From Prevotellaceae bacterium (GTDB taxonomy: Bacteria > Bacteroidota > Bacteroidia > Bacteroidales > UBA932), in NCBI GenBank assembly GCA_031254635.1, contig JAIRUB010000207.1:1-11577 (forward strand): a stretch of DNA of 11,577 nt. The letters are read 5' to 3'. This document shows positions 7,361 through 11,577 of the stretch, piece after piece; position 1 is the stretch's first letter, and each line of letters begins with the position of its first letter. A model generated the notes under the pieces. That model was not told the DNA's origin. It did no database searches and worked only from the letters and a program-made list of their open reading frames with translations. The translations under genes were made by a program, and so were the position numbers.

Positions 7361-8754
7361 AAACAATTGCTTTCATAACTCTCGGCTGTAAACTTAATTT
7401 TTCGGAGACTTCTACTATTGCCAGACAGTTTTCGGAAACAGAATACCAACGTGTACCGGCATCGCACCTTGCCGATATTTATGTGATTAATACTTGTACC
7501 GTAACCGGAGAAGCGGAGAAGAAGTGTCGTCAAATTATCCGTCGTGTAGCCAAGCAAAACCCCGAGGCACAGATTATTGTCACCGGTTGCTATGCCAACC
7601 TGCGCCCTGCTGAAATTGCCGAAATCCCCGGAGTAACAATGGTGATAGAAGATAAGTTACGAGTTACGGGTGACGAGTTACGAGTGACAAGCTACAATGT
7701 TTCAACGACCCAACCTCATTGCGGGCTTGACCCGCAATCTCCCCTTTTGCAGGAGATGCAGGAACAAGTTCAGCATGACGAAGCAACCGCTATACCCACT
7801 GTCTATTCACATTCCACCGTCACTCGTCACCCGTCACTCGTCACCTTCTTTCCTGCTTTCTCCTCCGGCGACCGCACCCGCTCGTTTTTGAAGGTGCAGG
7901 ACGGCTGCGACTACCATTGCTCTTATTGTACAGTGCCTATAGCACGCGGCAATAGCCGAAATATCGCTATTGATAAATTAGTAAAAACCGCGCAAACTAT
8001 AGCAGAGCAAGGCATCAAAGAAGTGGTGCTTACCGGCGTAAATATTGGTGATTTCGGCAAAAGCACCGGTGAAAATTTCTTCGACCTGCTAAAAGCCCTG
8101 CACAAGGTTGAGGGCATAGAACGTTACCGCATATCTTCTATTGAGCCTAACCTGCTCACCGATGAAATGCTCGAATGGATAGCCGCCTCCGATAAGATAT
8201 TGCCCCATTTTCATATTCCTTTGCAATCGGGTAATAACAAGGTACTCGGATTGATGCAGCGGCGATATACTCGTGAATTATTTGCCCAGCGTTTGGAAAA
8301 AATTTATACTGTTATGCCTCATGCTTTTATAGGAGTGGATGTCATTGTTGGTTTTCCGGGCGAAACCATTGAAGATTTCGAAATCACATATAATTTTTTA
8401 GAAAGCCTCTCCCCTGCCTATCTGCATATCTTCCCCTACTCTATCCGACCGGAAACATCCGCTGCTACCTTTATCGGACAGCTATCTGAAATAGAGAAAA
8501 AACAACGGGTAGAGCAGCTTTCTATCTTGTGCCGTGAACTACATCAATCGTTTTATGAGCGGCATATCAATTATTTTGATACCGTGTTGTTTGAAAGTAC
8601 CCGCAAAGACGGCAAAATGTTCGGCTATACCCGCAATTACCTTAGGGTTGAAACGCCTTACCAAGCGGCTTTGGTGGGGAAAATAGTTCCTGTACGCACT
8701 ACGGTCGTTACCGAAAAAGGAACGATGGCGGTTGAATTAAAAATGAACAATTAA
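7357..8754 (+). CDS. mtaB: tRNA t6A37 methylthiotransferase MtaB
   Basis: This 465-aa radical SAM enzyme converts N6-threonylcarbamoyladenosine at position 37 of ANN-decoding tRNAs to its 2-methylthio form. The N-terminal UPF0004 domain has its three cluster cysteines: ITLGCKLNFSET (Cys11), INTCTVTGEAEKKC and VTGCYAN. The radical SAM motif is Cys184, Cys188 and Cys191 in GCDYHCSYC, and a TRAM-like tail with KIVPVRT ends the protein. The start is GTG 7357, overlapping the previous stop as GTGA, which suggests coupling; no closer ATG retains the conserved N-terminus. The linker between the two domains (about residues 100-163) is made of repeat DNA: heptamer arrays around a REP-like element. This makes the protein somewhat longer than usual for the family (around 430-445). 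All catalytic motifs remain intact and in frame, so the enzyme is probably active. Confidence 0.94.
   Translation: MKTIAFITLGCKLNFSETSTIARQFSETEYQRVPASHLADIYVINTCTVTGEAEKKCRQIIRRVAKQNPEAQIIVTGCYANLRPAEIAEIPGVTMVIEDKLRVTGDELRVTSYNVSTTQPHCGLDPQSPLLQEMQEQVQHDEATAIPTVYSHSTVTRHPSLVTFFPAFSSGDRTRSFLKVQDGCDYHCSYCTVPIARGNSRNIAIDKLVKTAQTIAEQGIKEVVLTGVNIGDFGKSTGENFFDLLKALHKVEGIERYRISSIEPNLLTDEMLEWIAASDKILPHFHIPLQSGNNKVLGLMQRRYTRELFAQRLEKIYTVMPHAFIGVDVIVGFPGETIEDFEITYNFLESLSPAYLHIFPYSIRPETSAATFIGQLSEIEKKQRVEQLSILCRELHQSFYERHINYFDTVLFESTRKDGKMFGYTRNYLRVETPYQAALVGKIVPVRTTVVTEKGTMAVELKMNN
7656..7844. repeat. In-frame composite repeat in mtaB with inverted heptamer arms
   Basis: The left arm is five head-to-tail heptamers of the form GTKACGR (7656-7690). 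The right arm is four heptamers of the same family in inverted orientation (7817-7844). Aligned, 28 bp of the arms match at 24 positions. They enclose 126 nt that carry a REP-like element. The whole block is 189 nt, exactly 63 codons, and stays open in the mtaB frame. It occupies the linker between the UPF0004 and radical SAM domains. Confidence 0.85.
7718..7790. repeat. REP-like palindromic element within mtaB
   Basis: A perfect 8-bp stem ATTGCGGG/CCCGCAAT with a 5-nt loop occupies 7718-7738. It is followed by CTCC...GGAG pairing and a tail ending in AGTTCAGCATGACGAAG near 7790. This general form, CATTGCGGGCTTGACCCGCAATC then a GTTCAGCATGACG end, is one I recognise from dispersed intergenic repeats in many genomes. 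Here it is translated within mtaB as PHCGLDPQSPLLQEMQ and following residues. Confidence 0.7.
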
Positions 8755-8791
8755 CAATGAATAATATTCCAGAATTAAGATTACCTGTAAA

Positions 8792-8858
8792 TAACGAGGT
8801 TGCTTCGGCCTGCTTTCCTGCCCACATGCTTACCCACACAGTCCTCGCAATGACGTTA
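8792..8858. repeat. REP-like element between mtaB and queE
   Basis: The two ends are imperfect inverted repeats: TAACG-3 nt-TTGC at 8792-8803 and GCAA-3 nt-CGTTA at 8847-8858. The body reads GCTTCGGCCTGCTTTCCTGC and ends in CCTCGCAATGACG, a dispersed-repeat form familiar from intergenic DNA. It sits in the 126-nt gap between the convergent mtaB and queE genes, where it may also help end transcription from both sides; no T-tract terminator is visible there. Confidence 0.6.
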
Positions 8859-8880
8859 GGTTATGGGAACATAAGTGGTA

Positions 8881-9453
8881 TCACTTAATCCCTACCAATT
8901 TATGCAGCTGCACCGAAAGCCGCCACAGGGAATTTTCAGTAAGTAGTTGCAAGCAATAGTCAATATTCTCTCTACTTACGTCAATCGGGCTGATGAAATA
9001 GCGCGTAGCCTTGGGAAGCAGGGATATCTCAGGTAATTTATCGCCCTTCTTAATAGGTAGGCGGATTTCGTTTATCGTTTCAAAATTTTTGTTTAACAAC
9101 TCTACCGGCGCCTTTGCGCTGCAAGCAATATAGCCTATTCCCGATGGCACTTTGCGCGTACCGTTGGTTTCAACACATTGGTAATAATTGCTAAACAGGC
9201 TTACTATTTCATCGGTTAATTGTAAGGTAGGCTCGCCGCCTGTCCAAATAATATTCGGACAGTTATATTTTTCTATTTCCGCTTTAATGGCGCTGAGCGT
9301 CATTTTTACATAAGCCTCGTGCCGGGTATCGCAAAAGGAGCATTTCAGGTTGCAGCCTGCTAAGCGTATAAATACAGCCGGCATACCGGCATTGGCGCCT
9401 TCGCCCTGAATGGAGTAGAACAGTTCGTTAACCCTTAAGCTAATTTCTTTCAT
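8881..9453 (-). CDS. queE: 7-carboxy-7-deazaguanine synthase
   Basis: This 190-aa radical SAM enzyme converts 6-carboxy-5,6,7,8-tetrahydropterin to 7-carboxy-7-deazaguanine, the ring-contraction step on the way to preQ0 and queuosine. The N-terminus NELFYSIQGEG is typical of QueE. The cluster cysteines are Cys34, Cys38 and Cys41 in GCNLKCSFC, and the SAM-contact motif is TGGEPTLQ. The start chosen is ATG 9453-9451, giving MKEISLRVNELF. The open frame extends 26 codons further upstream, but only within queD and without family resemblance. The first 14 nt overlap the end of queD, so the two are translationally coupled. QueC, the next enzyme, is not in the window. Confidence 0.94.
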   Translation of the reverse strand: MKEISLRVNELFYSIQGEGANAGMPAVFIRLAGCNLKCSFCDTRHEAYVKMTLSAIKAEIEKYNCPNIIWTGGEPTLQLTDEIVSLFSNYYQCVETNGTRKVPSGIGYIACSAKAPVELLNKNFETINEIRLPIKKGDKLPEISLLPKATRYFISPIDVSRENIDYCLQLLTENSLWRLSVQLHKLVGIK

Positions 9454-9772
9454 AAATAGCAGTGTTTTCCTGCGACTCCTGCACCTCTGCCTTATAGCAG
9501 TTATGCACATTGTCAACAATCCACCGAGCAAGGTTTTCAGCGGTTGGATTAAAGTCGAATACCTCGTTGAGGTTCTTATGGTCGAGCATCAACTCGACTT
9601 GCTGCTTTAAATCCGAAAAATCAACAACCATCCCGTTCTCATCCAATTCTTCAGCCTTGCAATATATGGTAATAATCCAGTTATGCCCGTGCAAATGCCG
9701 GCACTTACTTTCATAATTCAGCTTCAAGCTGTGACTTGCCGATATTTCTATTGTTTTTTTTGTGTAATACAT
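9440..9772 (-). CDS. queD: 6-carboxytetrahydropterin synthase
   Basis: This 110-aa enzyme of the 6-pyruvoyl-tetrahydropterin synthase fold turns 7,8-dihydroneopterin triphosphate into 6-carboxytetrahydropterin, the substrate of QueE encoded next. The zinc ligands are His14 (SASHSL) and His28 and His30 (HLHGHNW). The catalytic cysteine is Cys24 in SKCRHLHGH. Asp64/His65 in MLDHKNLNE and Glu99 in VQESQENT complete the site. It is a short QueD but carries every expected motif. It starts 30 nt after the fic stop, with no TAnnTTTG box seen between, so it may be read from the fic transcript. Confidence 0.94.
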   Translation of the reverse strand: MYYTKKTIEISASHSLKLNYESKCRHLHGHNWIITIYCKAEELDENGMVVDFSDLKQQVELMLDHKNLNEVFDFNPTAENLARWIVDNVHNCYKAEVQESQENTAIYERN

Positions 9773-9802
9773 AGCGAATAGCTTAAAATTAAATATTTTG
9801 AA

Positions 9803-10948
9803 TTAAAGGATTGCTTCCATTTCTGTTGATATTTTAGGTATTCTGATATTTGCAGGACTGGAAATCAGGTAATTTGTTCTTTTACCACTATCTTCTACTT
9901 TTAACAATCCTTTTGTTACTAAATCCTGTAAGTCACGCAATGCCGTATCAGTAGAACATTTAGCTTGTTTGGCGTAAACAGCAGTACGTAAAAATCCAAT
10001 TCCCCTATCGTAATTATCATATAAATAATTAATTATTAAACGTTGTCTTTCATTGATAGAGATGAATTTATGATTGTCCCAAAAACGTGATTTATCCAAA
10101 ATAATTTCAAGATTTTTTTCGCTCGACAGTAATGCACGCTCGAAACATCCCAAAAACCATTCTAAATACTCGGTAATATCACTTGTGCCTTTCTGCGTTT
10201 TTTCGATAATACTATTATAGTATTTATGTTCTTTGAAAATTTGATTGGACATACTGTAAAATCTGATTTTACTACCATCGCTTCGAGCCAAAAGCATATC
10301 CATAATTGCACGGGCAAGCCGTCCATTGCCATCGTCAAATGGGTGAATGATAACAAACCAAAAATGAGAAATAAATGATTTTAACACCAAATCAAGATGG
10401 TTTTGATTATTTAGCCAATCTAAAAACACATTCATTTCATAGGAGAGTCTTTCGGGAGCAGGAGCTTCAAAATGCACTTTTTCTCTACCGAATGTCCCTG
10501 AAACAACCTTCATTCCTGCTGAGCGATAACGTGCAACATCAATTTTCGCATAACCGCTATAGCCTGATTGAAAAAGAGAATTATGCCAGCCCAAAAGCCG
10601 TTCTTGCGCAAGAGGTTTATCCCAATTCTGTGTTGCATCAAGCAGAATATCTACAATACCGTCAATATTCCGAGGTATTATCTGAAATTCTATGCTTTCA
10701 ATACCTAATTTTCGAGCAATAGAGAAGCGAACAAGTTCAGGATTAAGAAATTCACCTTCAATTTTCGAAGTATCAACAACGTCTAAAATCAACGATTCCA
10801 ATGTTGCTTTTTCGGTTAAATCGAACCCTAAACGCTCCATTTGCCCAAGCAACCTCCCCTGTAAATGTCGAACAGAAGCCAATGTGGGCAATATTTTTTC
10901 ATTATCCCAGCTAAAATCTGTCCAATTTTTTCTTTCGTGTATATACAT
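9803..10948 (-). CDS. Fic family protein, class II, with C-terminal winged helix
   Basis: This 381-aa cytoplasmic protein has four visible parts. The N-terminus (WTDFSWDNEKILPTLASV) is of the kind found in DUF4172-type Fic proteins. The inhibitory motif is Thr60-SKI-Glu64-Gly65, which fits (S/T)xxxE(G/N) and places it in class II, where the glutamate blocks ATP binding. The Fic core has a flap near GREKVHFEAPAPERL (154-168) and the catalytic loop HPFDDGNGRLAR starting at His202. The C-terminal region, about 300-370, looks like a winged-helix DNA-binding domain. Such enzymes usually transfer AMP to a hydroxyl side chain of a target protein; the target is not predictable. With its regulatory motif in the same chain it is not an obvious toxin-antitoxin pair. 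It reads divergently from the S46 peptidase and ahead of queDE. Confidence 0.93.
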   Translation of the reverse strand: MYIHERKNWTDFSWDNEKILPTLASVRHLQGRLLGQMERLGFDLTEKATLESLILDVVDTSKIEGEFLNPELVRFSIARKLGIESIEFQIIPRNIDGIVDILLDATQNWDKPLAQERLLGWHNSLFQSGYSGYAKIDVARYRSAGMKVVSGTFGREKVHFEAPAPERLSYEMNVFLDWLNNQNHLDLVLKSFISHFWFVIIHPFDDGNGRLARAIMDMLLARSDGSKIRFYSMSNQIFKEHKYYNSIIEKTQKGTSDITEYLEWFLGCFERALLSSEKNLEIILDKSRFWDNHKFISINERQRLIINYLYDNYDRGIGFLRTAVYAKQAKCSTDTALRDLQDLVTKGLLKVEDSGKRTNYLISSPANIRIPKISTEMEAIL

Positions 10949-10952
10949 AGTC

Positions 10953-10998
10953 TTTCACCGCAAATTTTGCTGCAAAAATACGATATTTTCACCGCAAA
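10953..10998 (-). promoter_or_regulatory. Pair of 12-bp direct repeats at the fic promoter
   Basis: The word TTTCACCGCAAA (minus strand TTTGCGGTGAAA) occurs exactly at 10953-10964 and 10987-10998, starts 34 bp apart. The upstream copy lies between the -33 and -7 boxes of the fic promoter and the other lies just before the fic ATG. Between them is a near-palindrome TTTTGCTGCAAAA. The arrangement suggests operator sites for a repressor, possibly the winged-helix end of Fic itself, but this is inference. Confidence 0.5.
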
Positions 10999-11004
10999 AG
11001 CAAA
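10973..11004 (-). promoter_or_regulatory. Bacteroidota-type promoter for fic
   Basis: On the minus strand TTTG (11004-11001), a 20-bp spacer and TATTTTTG (10980-10973) match the -33/-7 consensus. The fic ATG is 24 nt beyond the -7 box, giving a short leader. Confidence 0.6.
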
Positions 11005-11020
11005 ATATGTATAAATATAT

Positions 11021-11028
11021 TATCTTTG
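11021..11028 (+). promoter_or_regulatory. Probable -7 box for the S46 peptidase gene
   Basis: TATCTTTG fits TAnnTTTG exactly, 35 nt before the ATG at 11064. A TTTG at -33 is not seen at the right distance, so the promoter may be activated or non-canonical. Confidence 0.5.
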
Positions 11029-11063
11029 TAGGACTTAAGATTTAAACTTGTATTTACATCAAC

Positions 11064-11577
11064 ATGAAAAAAATCGTACTCATAATTAGCTTACTTGCAG
11101 TTGGCAGCGCAGTTGTTGCCGATGAGGGTATGTGGCTGCCCTCGCTCATCGAATCACGCATTATTGATATGCAAAACAAGGGGCTAAAATTATCGGCAAC
11201 AGATATTTACAGCGTGAACGAAGCCTGCTTAAAAGACGCTGTCGTACAGTTTGGCGGTGGTTGTACAGCCAATTTGGTCTCGGAAAAAGGGCTGATTTTT
11301 ACCAATCATCATTGCGGATTTTCGCAGATACAGTCGCACAGCTCGGTGGAGCACGATTACCTGAAAAATGGCTTTTGGGCTCAAAACCTTAGCGAAGAAT
11401 TACCAAATAGAGGACTTACGGTGCGAATGCTACAATGTATGGAAGACGTCACAACACGAGTATTAGAAGGTGTTACAGAGGATATGGACGAGGCTGCACG
11501 CAAAGAAGTGATTGACAAAAACCGTGCTGAGATAGTAAAAGAAAACCTTAGCGAAAGGTGGATAAGAGCCACAGTTG
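11064..11577 (+). CDS. S46-family dipeptidyl-peptidase, 5' part
   Basis: The frame opens with ATG 11064 and runs for 171 codons to the window edge. The N-terminus MKKIVLIISLLAVGSAVVAD is a signal peptide, so the product is exported. The mature part begins DEGMWLPSLI, then QFGGGCTANLVSEKGLIFTN and NHHCGFSQIQSHSSVEHDYL. This is the N-terminal signature of the S46 peptidases (DPP7/DPP11 type), periplasmic serine exopeptidases that release dipeptides; His83, the second His of TNHHC, should be the catalytic one. The Asp and Ser of the triad and the residue setting Asp/Glu or broad preference lie beyond the window. With the S9A lipoprotein it suggests a peptide-using organism. Confidence 0.92.
   Translation, partial: MKKIVLIISLLAVGSAVVADEGMWLPSLIESRIIDMQNKGLKLSATDIYSVNEACLKDAVVQFGGGCTANLVSEKGLIFTNHHCGFSQIQSHSSVEHDYLKNGFWAQNLSEELPNRGLTVRMLQCMEDVTTRVLEGVTEDMDEAARKEVIDKNRAEIVKENLSERWIRATV

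Noticed and set aside
7656..7844. A CRISPR array
   Set aside because: The repeats are 7-bp units set head-to-tail without spacers, and no cas genes are near.
8758..8889. A 43-codon plus-strand frame right after mtaB, starting MNNIPELRLP
   Set aside because: More than half of it translates the REP-like element at 8792-8858, and its end overlaps the queE stop region. No family resemblance or start signal supports it.
9454..9531. A longer N-terminus for QueE
   Set aside because: The extra 26 codons lie within queD in another frame and do not resemble QueE; ATG 9453 gives the standard N-terminus.
9773..9802. A preQ1 riboswitch in front of queD
   Set aside because: Only 30 AT-rich nt separate fic and queD, with no C-rich loop, stem or A-rich tail of the preQ1 type.
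9803..10948. Fic as the toxin of a toxin-antitoxin pair
   Set aside because: No small antitoxin gene adjoins it, and the class II inhibitory motif is within the same chain, so it is more likely a self-regulated Fic enzyme.

Overview
The window looks like chromosomal DNA of a member of the Bacteroidota, probably order Bacteroidales. The evidence is the gene content (S46-family peptidase, lipoprotein prolyl oligopeptidase, SagB-type nitroreductase remnant), several promoters fitting the Bacteroidota consensus (TTTG, a spacer of about 19-20 bp, then TAnnTTTG), AT-rich ribosome-binding regions, and moderate-to-low GC. This is inferred from family resemblance and motifs; no database search was possible.

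Layout. Positions 1-139 (minus) hold an N-terminally broken fragment of an IS4-like transposase, followed by an AT-rich spacer with a terminator-like hairpin. Positions 321-3146 (minus) form a compact unit: tRNA-Leu(GAG) with a strong promoter, a D-2-hydroxyacid dehydrogenase 20 nt after the tRNA, and a YgiQ-type radical SAM protein overlapping the dehydrogenase's 3' end. Positions 3355-8754 (plus) carry folC, a secreted lipoprotein prolyl oligopeptidase, a truncated SagB-type nitroreductase remnant, and mtaB, which overlaps the remnant by 4 nt. Positions 8881-10948 (minus) carry fic, queD and queE, read in that order. At 11064 a plus-strand S46 peptidase starts and runs off the right edge, divergent from fic.

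Functional themes. Several genes concern tRNA: tRNA-Leu itself, mtaB (2-methylthio modification of t6A37), and queD/queE (two steps of the 7-deazaguanine/queuosine route). Two secreted peptidases (S9A and S46) fit a peptide-degrading, amino-acid-fermenting lifestyle. fic encodes an AMP-transferase-type enzyme with its inhibitory motif and a C-terminal DNA-binding-like domain; a pair of 12-bp direct repeats straddles its promoter.

Most unusual content. The clearest oddity is low-complexity 7-bp tandem repeats, plus REP-like palindromic elements, lying inside otherwise conserved radical SAM genes (ygiQ and mtaB) without breaking the reading frame. Related repeat elements lie between genes. I see no clear evidence for a new multi-gene defence or biosynthetic system; most of the window is ordinary housekeeping DNA.
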